Assembly (NCBI GenBank): GCA_023525715.1
Contig: CM042016.1
Location: forward strand, 82,976,882 to 83,040,881
Length of the DNA: 64,000 bases
From: Cichorium intybus
Lineage: Eukaryota; Streptophyta; Magnoliopsida; Asterales; Asteraceae
Reading direction: 5' to 3'
Part shown: in pieces, positions 36,541 through 47,600 of the stretch
Layout of the letters: the number at the start of each line of letters is the position of its first letter
How positions within the stretch are numbered: the stretch's first letter is position 1
Program-made: the position numbers and the translations under genes
Notes under the pieces: model-generated
Databases searched by the model: none
The model's input: the letters and a program-made list of their open reading frames with translations, nothing else
What the model was told of the DNA's origin: nothing

Positions 36541-38500
36541 CGTGGGTTTGATGTTGATTTTGGTGATGTTTCGATGCAGGTTTCATTTTTTCCTTATCAT
36601 ATATGGGTTTAATTTTTTTTTTCGAAAAACCTAAATCTACCACCACCGCCTACACCTTTCCCTCTATCTACGCTTCTGTCGCCATCATCCAACACCGACC
36701 ATGAGACGCTGCCCTGCACCCCCACCATGAAACTCTGCTATGTTCACCCTATTCTATCATACGACAATTTCTATAGCGGAATATCATATACGTTTTTTCA
36801 AAGCCTTTTTCGGTCGATTACGATTCTTGAGACTAATAGTTTTGTGTTTTAGTTGGTTGGGTTCCAAGGTGCGTTGCTTGCTTTTTTATCATAAATTCAG
36901 AATTATGAATTTAATATTATTCTGATTTTGAGATAATTGGGGTTTTGAGTTCAGTTACATAGTTGCTAATGTTTACTTTCAACAATAGTGAAGATTAAAT
37001 TTGTTTTTGAGTTCTCCGAATTTGGTTTGAAATAATTTCACAAAGAAATTAGAGGTAGAAGATGAAGGGGGTAAAATCTAAAATTACCAAAACGTCCTCA
37101 CGTGGAAGGCATGTGATATGAGTCAACGGCTCAGGGACCATAACTATTCAATAAAAACTATTTAGGGACGATCCTTGTAATTTAGTTCTTTTAAGCACAC
37201 AATCAGTAGTTTTTGAAATATCAAAGAGACGATGAATGTATTTAATCTTGAAAATATTAATCTTTTTATAACGATTTGGATAAAAGAATCTTCATCTTTT
37301 ACATGAAAGTTTGACTGCTATCTCACATATACATGTTTCGTTTATAGAGTGATCCTATTTCAATTTTATACACAAAAGGAAGAAACGGTTCATTACAAGA
37401 GCTCGGCCGTACCGAAGTTGTCCTAAATTCCTTATCTCCTCAATGGATTAAAAAAAATTATGATCACTTATCATTTTGAGATGGTTCAAACACTCGTGTA
37501 ACTTTTTATACATCATGTCATTATTTTCTTGCACATATCTTTCCTTGTCAATTCCATTGACCATTATCTTGTATCACAGATTCCGTGTGTATGATATTGA
37601 CACCCAGTTTCATGGAATAGAAGAAAAGGTATATAACTAATAAGTATACTATATAATTCTATTATCTAATAACTTCCATTAATTTAATTCAAAGTAATAG
37701 TGTTCCTTAATATTTTATTCTTTTAGATGCTTAAGTTGGAAGAGCAGTAACTTGTAGGATAATTGATTCTAAAATGCGGTTGGAGTAAAATGAATTATAG
37801 AAAAACAATCTTAAGAAGTTGAATGAAAACATTTCTTGGTCAATTTATAGTTTTAAATTTTACATGTATTTGACTAAAAATTTAAGAGTTGTTGCTTATT
37901 TATTGTTACTGTTATATGTATTGCTTAACATCTTTTTGATTGTTTTAAAGCTCCGTTAACCTATCAGGTGGTGCTGTAACGTCGTCATCTTGCTGAAATT
38001 TCTTCAGGTACCTTTTACCAACTTCTTTATTTTCTAAAATTTTATTAATATATCTTTACTTACATATATTTCTATGATGTTTTAAGACATGGAAAATCTT
38101 TATTTTAACTCAAAGTTCGTTTAATTAAAAGCACACTAAGTATTCGATAAAATGTCTCAATGAAATCGATCCAAATGCATACATACACTTTACAATTCAT
38201 AAAAGTTCATTTTTGGTCATCAAGTTGTCTTTGAATAAACGAACTCACCGCAGCTTTACCCATTTGACAAATGAGACAATCACATCCTATTTTAAGTAAA
38301 GATTCAATTTTTTTTATTCACAAAATATGTTCAATATGTACTTTTGGTCAAAAAAGTATAAAAGCTAACAGTTTCTTATTTACATTTTCCAACAGGAAAA
38401 CGGAAATGAACTATAATATACGTTGCACTTTAAAAATCTACCAAAACTACCATTATTCTTTTTAAATTCTACACATACTAGCATTCAATATATAACATAT
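36541..38500. other. Intron-like or unannotated DNA in the nest
   Basis: Mostly AT-rich with no convincing gene. 36627-36740 is Pro/Ser-coding-like (CCACCACCGCCTACACC) and frame-poor. 37380-37440 contains a short GC-richer stretch. The frames at 36740-36925 and 38271-38465 have no recognisable domain. I see no terminal repeats here. Confidence 0.3.
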
Positions 38501-38505
38501 ATAGA

Positions 38506-38622
38506 TGATCAACCTGGATGGTACTGTAAAGGATGCAGAGAATGCCGCAAAAATATCCAATGGCGACGCCACACCCTCGCATGTGATGACCACGATGAAA
38601 TCCTGCAACCAAAGCTCCTGTA
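38506..38622 (+). pseudogene. Exon-like fragment with Cys cluster, possibly RPA1-type zinc domain
   Basis: Reads DDQPGWYCKGCRECRKNIQ followed by WRRHTLACDDHDEILQPKLL, and is followed by CTCCTGTAAGTATA, a good 5' splice site. The GWYC-x2-C-x2-C ... C-x3-H spacing resembles the C-terminal zinc-binding domain of plant RPA1 and RPA1-like proteins, which Helitrons also carry or capture. The flanks hold no further RPA1 sequence that I can see. The assignment is tentative. Confidence 0.4.
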
Positions 38623-40063
38623 AGTATACAAATAACAATCACACCATATTTATTGACTACTAATGGTTGATTCCGCCAGCAACAACTATTGTTTGATGGA
38701 CATCATTGCCGATACTACAACATCAAAATCTGCAGCTTAATTTGATGATCACTACTTGAAATAGAACAATAAGGATGTCATTGCATAATACTACCTATCG
38801 AACTACTATGCACTGTTGTCAAATTTCTTATGTAAGTAAATCGAACGACGATGTAACAAAATTTTTGTTTTGTAAATACCGAAATTTCCCGCGGGTGTGC
38901 ACCATCTAATTTGATAACAATATTACCTTTTTTCTGTATGATTATTCTAAGAAAATGATTGGTGACTTTTGGACAGATCATAAACGTAGACAGGTTCTCG
39001 AAAGATGTGTAAAAGAGCATCTCTTTGACACCTTTCATTGTTGTTGTATAAAAAATGAACAGATCGGTAACAACAAATGAAGGTGTACCCTCTATGTTGC
39101 TATGCTTTTCCTGGTTCTTGGAGCACTTTTAGAGAATTACCTACACTTACTTTTAGTTCACGAGTTCAAATACCATGTTTAAGCATTACTTTGATATGAT
39201 CACCATCTCTTTATAATTTTTATTATTAAAATGCGTTATCACTATCTTAGATAGAGTATCCCCATCCGGGGGGTTTCTTGCGAGCCGCTCGCAATTAAAT
39301 TAATAAGAGAAGAACAAAATTGATGATAATGGGTTCGGATGCAAATGGGAGTAGTCTTACATATATTTGAAGATGATCGTATTGTGACTTTGTGAGGCCT
39401 GAGAACTTTCCCATTAGTTTTTATGCTTCCTGTTTGATTAGCTTCTATGCATAGAGCTGTGTGTTATGTTGTCATATGTGGCTATGATGCTCTTACTGAC
39501 GAATTTGAGATACGAGATCCAGCCAGCTGTATAAATTATAATAATTACCATTTACTTTTTATTTTAAAAAATTGTATAAATGGTTTAATTAATTGTTAAA
39601 TATGCAAAGAGGAAAAGCGATTGGATTTCATCGAAATGCTTGGAAGAAGCTCGCAAATCTTATACCACCGATGAAGATATTCTTCTGGTAATGCATTTTA
39701 AACCAAAAAGGCAAAAAAAAGAAGGAATTCCATTTTTAAATTCAACCATAAATTTTAAATTCTAATGTGCAGGTATCGCTGGTAAATACAGGCAAATAAA
39801 ACAGGAATTTGATGACCATTGTTTGTCTACCACGTAACATAGTACAATTACTGAGGTCTATTTGGTTTCTTGAATATTGTTTATGTACCCAATTGATCAT
39901 GTATAGGGAACTACATTTGTACATTATAAAATAAGTGCGAGTGTTTGTTTATGAATCTTTGTAGGAGGATCTTTTCGCGCCTCTTATGGGAGCCGAGCTA
40001 TCTTCCCTACTCCTACATCTTGTGTCAAGGTAACCGCTTTTTGGGACAATGTAATTTTTTTTC
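38623..40063. other. Unannotated DNA with possible exon scraps
   Basis: AT-rich. A possible exon at about 39605-39690 (GCGATTGGATTTCATCG ... GGTAATGC) and one at about 39963-40030 (GGAGGATCTTTTCGCGCC ... TCAAGGTAACC) carry 5' splice-like ends. Neither is identifiable. The frames at 38778-39038 and 39742-39924 (minus) show no domain. Confidence 0.3.
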
Positions 40064-40740
40064 GGCTAAATGCAAGAAATAGCAACCTACTTTCAATGTT
40101 CTTGTATTATAGCATCCTACTTTCATTTCTTTCTATTACAACATTGGATTTTCATTTTCTTGTCTTATTAAGGTTTAACACATTGCACATTCAAAAATCT
40201 ATCCAATTATAGCATTATAGTTTAAATAATTTTTCTTTTACGACTAATTTGAAAATTTTACGCGGTTATAATGGATGACATTGTTGTACTTGTGTAACTT
40301 TTCAAATTACAATGTTGTAATAAGAAGAAACAAAAGTATGGTGCTATAATAAGCAAATCAATTAAAGTATAATGCTATTTCTTTCATATAACCCTTTTCA
40401 TTTGGGCTAATTGCAAAATTTAGCAATGTCATTGAGAGCATTATATGCTAACAATCCTATTATACATCTTACATATTCTACTTTGAAAAACTATCCAGTT
40501 ATATCATTCTACTTTTTGTTTGTTTTTATTAAAACATTACTTTGACAAACTACCCAATTATAGCATTGTACTTTCGGTTTTCCTTTAAAAGTTTACTCAA
40601 TTGTAGCATTGACATTGATTTCTATCTGGATTTTGGGTGGTGGCATTGCTATAACCGGGAAGATTTTCAAAGTATAATGCTTTTATAGGAACTATAATAA
40701 ATGAAACAATGAAAGTGCATTGCTATTTCTTACAATTTAT
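40064..40740. mobile_element. Foldback element with internal repeats
   Basis: The left end GGCTAAATGCAAGAAATAGC is answered at the right by the complement of TTGCTATTTCTTACAATTTA. The interior repeats variants of TATAGCATTCTACTTT and AAACTATCCAATTATAGC. It is non-coding, probably an old MITE, and the target duplication is not clear. Confidence 0.45.
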
Positions 40741-40889
40741 TTTACTAATGGAATTTTATTATGGTTGAGACCATAATGTATTTTATTTAGCAAATGCTTT
40801 ATATCTTTGACATATATCTTTGACAGGATTGCATCATCTAGAAAGTGGCTTCAGATTCCGCGAAAAGCCAGCATCGCGACACACCCTGC

Positions 40890-40924
40890 TGACCGAACCG
40901 GTGCATAGCACGGGACCCCACTAG
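40890..40924 (+). mobile_element. Helitron-like 3' terminus
   Basis: GGTGCATAGCACGGG (40900-40914) can form a short GTGC-ATA-GCAC hairpin. Eight bases later the sequence ends CTAG, followed by T. Plant Helitrons end in a hairpin about 10 bases before CTRR and insert between A and T. The gene-fragment-rich DNA to the left (31200-40900) fits Helitron cargo, but the TC 5' end was not located and no Rep/helicase is present. Confidence 0.45.
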
Positions 40925-41365
40925 TTTATACTCAAATTTGAATTTATCCTATCAAATATCCGTACAATAAATTTGCATTGTCATCTCTTAATATGGACAC
41001 GTATGTACGAACCAAATTAATATATGTACTATTTTTTATGTGAGTCATCATTTTTAATGGATAAGGTTAAACTTAGTTCATTGTATATACTCAATACTAC
41101 GTTACATATTACAATTTAAACCCATCATATTTGAATGACATGCCATTTTGGTTCCAACAGAACTTATCTTATTATTACTATCCAAGGCTATCTTTTTCTC
41201 AAGTACTTTACCAATTCTCCTAGATCATCTATATGACTAGATTTAACATGGTAATATATAGCTTTTAACTATATAATTACGTCTATATAAATATATATAA
41301 TTTTAGAAGCATTCATTAACACATATGGATATAATAAGAGATGATAATGAACTATTATAAGTTAG

Positions 41366-41448
<83 letters not shown>

Positions 41449-41663
41449 CTAATAATTAAAATTGTGATTTGTATTATCCGTAGACGTGATATATTAGGAA
41501 ACGATCTGATATATTACTTTATTAACCGTCTAAATTTAATAGGTGATAGTTTGTAAAAATAACTTTGTAAAATATACCTCGTCAATTTTTGATGAAAATA
41601 CAAATAACTTATAATGTGCTAAAATATACGTGGTTGATAATTGTCGAAAACGCGGATGTTACA
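40925..41663 (-). mobile_element. Right part of probable solo gypsy LTR
   Basis: AT-rich with no gene. It ends CGCGGATGTTACA, which on the minus strand is a TGTAACATCC LTR start. It contains the TA microsatellite at 41367-41446. The frame running through that microsatellite (41341-41556) is meaningless. Confidence 0.4.
41367..41446. repeat. (TA)n microsatellite, about 38 units
   Basis: Nearly pure alternating TA between TTAGAT and ACACC. Confidence 0.95.
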
Positions 41664-44600
41664 TAGAGTCTATAAAATAATACACACTATATAACCATAA
41701 TAGACACTACATAATTGTGTCTAGCACTTACAAAAAAAGACAAAAATAAAATATTACATAATGATGAAGATGATGAGGGAGGGGTCACCAAATATTCTTT
41801 TGTCAAATCTCAAATCCTCACTAGAACGATACTTCAAATGAAAATAATATATAATTAATAACAACAATACATAGTACTTAACTAGCGTGTAGATTGTGAG
41901 ATCATTTCCCTAAAATATTTTATGACTATATAATCTTGATCGATTTCGGTTTGTGTGCGTGTGTATGTTTGTAACGATTTTTGTTGCTTGATTTGTTGTA
42001 TTCGTAGTTTTAGAACATAATAATATGCATTATTTTGAATCTGAACTTTTGAATCGGGCGTTATCATAAGAGATGTACCTGACTGATGCTTACGTGATGA
42101 TTCTATGTGATTATTGACGTATGCTTGTGATTACTCGGGGATACCCGACTCTGCTATTCAGAAGAATAAGACTTCAACAAAGAGAATTTTGAGAGCACTC
42201 AAAAATTCACACAAACAACCTCTCATCTTATTCATTTGGCAAATGCCTTATTTATAGTATATTAGGGACTCTTCTAGAGTCAATAAAATAATACATGTTA
42301 TATAACTATAATAGACACTACATAATTTTGTCTAGCACTTACAAAAAAGACAAAAATAAAATATTACATAATGATGAAGATGATGAGGGAGGGGTCACCA
42401 AATATTCTTTTGTGAAATGGTGACGATTTGGGATTTGACAAAACAATATTTGGTGTCCCCTCCCTCATCATCTTCATCATTATGTAATATTTTATTTTTG
42501 TCTTTGTTGTAAGTGCTAGACACAGTTATCTAGTGTCAATTATTGTTATACAGTGTGTATTATTTTATAGACTCTAGAAGAGTACCTAATGTACAATAAA
42601 TAAGGCATTTGCCAAATGAATAAGATTAGAGCTTGTTTGTGTGAATTTTTGAGTGCTCTCAAAATTCTCTCTGTTGAAGTCTTATACTTCTGAATAGCAG
42701 AGTCGGGTATCCATGAGTAATCACAAACATACATCGATAATCACATAGAATCAGCACACAAGCATCAGTCAGGTACATCTCTTATAATTATGCCCGATTC
42801 AAAAGTTCAGATTCAAAATAATGCATATTATTATGTTTTAAAACTACGAATACAACAAATCAAGCAACAAAAATCATCACAAACATACACTCGCACACAA
42901 ACCCAAATAAAAATAATAATAACTAGAACGATAATTGAAATCAAAATAATATATACTTAATAACAACATTATATAATATTTAACTAGCACATAGATTGTC
43001 AAATCATTTTCCTAAAATATTTTATGACTATATAATCTAGATCGATTTCGGTTTGTTTGCGTGTGTATGTTTGTGATGATTTTTGTTGCTTGATTTGTTG
43101 TATTCGTAGTTTTAAAACATAATAATATACATTATTTTGAATCTAAAATTTTGAATCATGCATGATTATAAGAGATTCTTGTGTGATGATTCTATGTGAT
43201 TATCGATGTACGCTTATGATTACTTTGTGGATACCCGACTCTACTACTCAAAAGTATAAGACTTCAACAGAGAGAATTTTGAGAGCACCCAAAAATTCAC
43301 ACAAACAAGCTCTCATCTTATTCATTTGGCAAATACTTTATTTATAGTAAATTGGGGACTCTTCTAGAGTTTATAAAATAATACACACTATATAACAATA
43401 ATAGACACTACATAATTGAGTCTAGCACTTACAAAAAAGACAAAAATAAAATATTACATAATGATGAAGATGATGAGGGAGGGGTCACCAAATATTCTTT
43501 TGTCCAATCCCAAATCCTCATTAGAACGATAATTCAAATAAAAATAATATATAATTAATAACAACAATATATAGTACTTAACTAGCCCGTAGATTGTGAG
43601 ATCATTTACCTAAAATATTTTATGACTATATAATCTTGATCGATTTTGGTTTGTGTGTGTGTGTATGTTTGTGATGATTTTTGTTGCTTGATTTGTGTAT
43701 TCGTAGTTTTAAAACATAATAATATGCATTATTTTGAATCTGAACTTTTAAATCGGGCATGATTATAACAGATGTACCTGACTGATGCTTGTGTGATGAT
43801 TCTATGTGATTATCGATGTATGCTTGTGATTACTCGTTGATACCTGATTCTGCTATACAGAAGTATAAGACTTCAATAGAGAGAATTTTGAGAGCACTCA
43901 AAAATTCACACAAACAAGCTCTCATCTTATTCATTTGGCAAATTCCTTATTTATAATATATTAGGGACTCTTCTAGAGTCTATAAAATAATACATGTTAT
44001 ATAACTATAATAGACACTACATAATTGTGTCTAGCACTTACACAAAAGACAAAAATAAAATATCACATACTGATGAAGATGATCATGGGAGGGGTCACCA
44101 AATATTCTTTTGTGAAATGGTGAGGATTTTGGGATTTGACAAAAGAATATTTGGTGACCCCTCCCTCATCATCTTCATCATTATGTAATATTTTATTTTT
44201 GCCTTTTTTGTAAATGCTAGACACCATTATCTAGTGTCTATTATTGTTATATAGTGTGTATTATTTTATAGACTCTAGAAGAGTCTCTAATGTACTATAA
44301 ATATGGCATTTGCCAAAAGAATAAGATCAGAGCTAGTTTGTGTGAATTTTTGAGTGCTCTCAATATTCTCTCTGTTGAAGTCTTATACTTCTGAATAGAA
44401 GAGTCGGGTATCCATGAGTAATCACAAGCATGCATCGATAATCACATAGAATCAGCACACAAGCATCAGTCAGGACCATCTCTTATAGTCATGCCCGATT
44501 CAAAAGTTCAGATTCAAAATAATGCATATTATTATGTTTTAAAACTACGAATACAACAAATCAAGAAATAAAAATCATCACAGACATACACTCGCACACA

Positions 44601-47600
44601 AACCCAAATAAAAATAATAATAACTAGAATGATAATTCAAATCAAAATAATATATAATTAATAACAACAATATATAGTACTTAACTAGCACGTAGATTGT
44701 CAGATCATTTCTCTAAAATATTTTATGACTATATAATCTTGATCGATTTCGGTTTGTGTGCATGTGTATGTTTGTGATGATTTTATTTTCTTGATTTGTT
44801 GTATTCGTAGTTTTAAAACATAATAATATGCATTATTTTGAATCTAAAATTTTGAATCAGGCATGTTTATAAGAGATGTACATGACTGATGCTTGCGTGA
44901 TGATTCTATTTGATTATCGATGTATGCTTGTGATTAATCGTGGATACCCGACTCTGCTATTCAGAAGTATAAGACTTCAATAGAGAGAATTTTGAGAGCA
45001 CCCAAAAATTCACACAAACAAGTTCTCATCTTATTCATTTGGCGGATGCCTTATTTATAGTACATTAGGGACTCTTCTAGAGTCTATAAAATAATACACA
45101 CCATATAACAATAATAGACACTACATAATTGTGTCTAGCACTTACAAAAAAGACAAAAATAAAATATTACATAATGATGAAGATGATGAGGGAGGGGTCA
45201 TCAAATATTCTTTTGTCAAATCCCAAATCCTCACTAAAACGATAATTCAAATGAAAATAATATATAATTAATAACAACAATATATAGTACTTACCTAGCG
45301 CGTAAATTGTGAGATCATTTCCCTAAAATATTTTATGACTATATAATCTTGATCGACTTCGGTTTGTGTGTGTGTATGTTTGTGATGATTTTTGTTGCTT
45401 GATTTGTTGTATTCGTAGTTTTAAAACATAATAATATGCATTAATTTGAATATGAACTTTTGAATCGGGCATGATTATAAGAGATGTACCTGACTGATGC
45501 TTGCGTGATGATTCTATGTGATTATCGATGTATGCTTGTGATTACTCGTGGATAGCCGACTCTGCTATTCAGAAGTCTAAGACTTCAACAGAGAGAATTT
45601 TGAAACCACTCAAAAATTCACACAAACAAGCTCTCATCTTATTCATTTGGTAAATGCCTTATTTATAGTATATTAGGGACTCTTTTAGAGTCTATAAAAT
45701 AATACATGTTATATAACTATAATAGACGCTACATAATTGTGTCTAGCACTTATAAAAAAGAGAATAATAAAATATTACATAATGATGAAGATGATGAGGG
45801 AGGGGTCACCAAGTATTCTTTTGTGAAATGGTGAGGATTTGGGATTTGACAAAAGAATATTTGGTGACCCCTCCCTCATCATCTTCATCATTATGTAATA
45901 CTTTATTTTTGTCTTTTTTGTAAGTACTAGACACAATTATGTAGTGTCTATTATTGTTATATAGTGTTTTTTATTTTATAGACTCTAAAAGAGTCCCTAA
46001 TGTACTATAAATAAGGCATTTGCCAAATGAATAAGATGATAGCTTGTTTGTGTGAATTTTTGAGTGCTCTCAAAATTCTCTCTGTTGTAGTCTTATACTT
46101 TTGAATAGCAGAGTCGGGTATTTACGAGTAATCACAAGCATACACCGATAATCAAATGGAATCATCACGCAAGCATCAGTCAGGTACATAGGTAAATCTC
46201 TTATAACCATGCCCGATTCAAAAGTTCAGATTCAAAATAATGCATATTATTATGTTTTAAAACTATGAATACAACAAATCAAGCAACAGAAATCATCACA
46301 AGCATACACACGCACACAAACCCAAATAAAAATAATAATAACTAGCACGATAATTCAAATCAAAATAATACATAACTAATAACAACAATATATAGTACTT
46401 AACTAGCACGTAGATTATCAGATCATTTCTCTACAATATTTTATGACTATATAATCTTGATCAATTTCAGTTTGTGTGCGAGTGTGTGTTTTTTTATTTT
46501 TGTTGCTTGATTTGTTGTATTTATAGTTTAAATACATAATAATATGCATTATTTTGAATCTGAACTTTTGAATCGGGCATGATTATAAGAGATGTTCTTG
46601 ACTGATGCTTATGTGATGATTATATGTGATTATTGATGTATGTTTGTGATTACGCGTGGATACCCGACTCTGCTATTCAGAAGTATAATACTTCAACAGA
46701 GAGAATTTTGAGAGCACTCAAAAATTCACACAAACAAGCTCTGATCTTATTCATTTGGCAAATGCCTTATTTATAGTACATTAGGGACTCTTCTAGCGGC
46801 TATAAAATAATTAACATTATATAACAACAATCGACACTACATAATTATGTCTAGCACTTACAAAAAAAGAAAAAATAAAATATTACATAATGATGAAGAT
46901 GATGAGGGAGGGTCATCAAATATTCTTTTGTTAAATCCCAAATCCTCACTAGAACAATAATTCAAATCAAAATAATATATAATTAATAACAACAATATAT
47001 AGTACTTAACTAGCACGTATATTGTGAGATCATTTCTCTAAAATATTTTATGACTATATAATCTCGATTGATTTCGGTTTGTGTGCGTGTGTATGTTTGT
47101 GGAGATTTTTGTCTCTTGATTTGTTGTATTCGTAGTTTTAAAACATAATAATATGCATTATTTTAAATCTGAACTTTTGAATCGGGCATGATTATAAGAG
47201 ACGTACCTGACTGATGCTTGCGTGATGATTCTATGTGATTATCGATGTATGCTTGTGATTACTCGTGGATAGCCGACTCTGCTATTCAAAAGTATAATAC
47301 TTTAACAGAGAGAATTTTTAGAGCACTCAATAATTCACACAAACAAGCTCTGATCTTATTTATTTGGCAAATGTCTTATTTAGTACATCACGGACTTTTC
47401 TAGAGTCTATAAAATAATACACACTATATAACAATAATAGACACTACATAATAGAGTCTAGCACTTACAAAAAAACAAAAATAAAATATTACATGATGAT
47501 GAAGATAATGACGGAGGGGTCACCAAATATTCTTTTGTCAAATCCCAAATCCTCACCATTTGACAAAAAAATATATGGTGACCCCTCCCTTATCATCTTC

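Larger units (their letters stand above)
29313..41663. mobile_element. 12.35 kb insertion nest with gypsy-LTR-like ends
   Basis: Ends are TGAAACGCCC (29313) and GGATGTTACA (41663), flanked by TAAAG (29308-29312) and TAGAG (41664-41668), a 5-bp duplication of array sequence with one mismatch. TG...CA ends, and on the minus strand a TGTAACATCC start and GGGCGTTTCA end, look like a large gypsy LTR. No PBS, polypurine tract or pol frame is seen. A solo LTR, later invaded by other elements, explains this best: outer parts about 29313-31200 and 40925-41663, with foreign DNA between. Confidence 0.55.

Noticed and set aside
39155..39176. B-box-like GTTCACGAGTTCAAATACC as a tRNA or SINE
   Set aside because: No A box or cloverleaf at the right distance.
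41341..41556. Open frame of repeated Ile-Tyr
   Set aside because: It is the translation of a (TA)n microsatellite.
42546..42734. Recurring frame of about 60 codons on the reversed strand of array units (also near 26405, 43162 and similar)
   Set aside because: It lies across the TATA and leader region, is not kept open in most copies and encodes nothing recognisable. It is a by-product of repetition.
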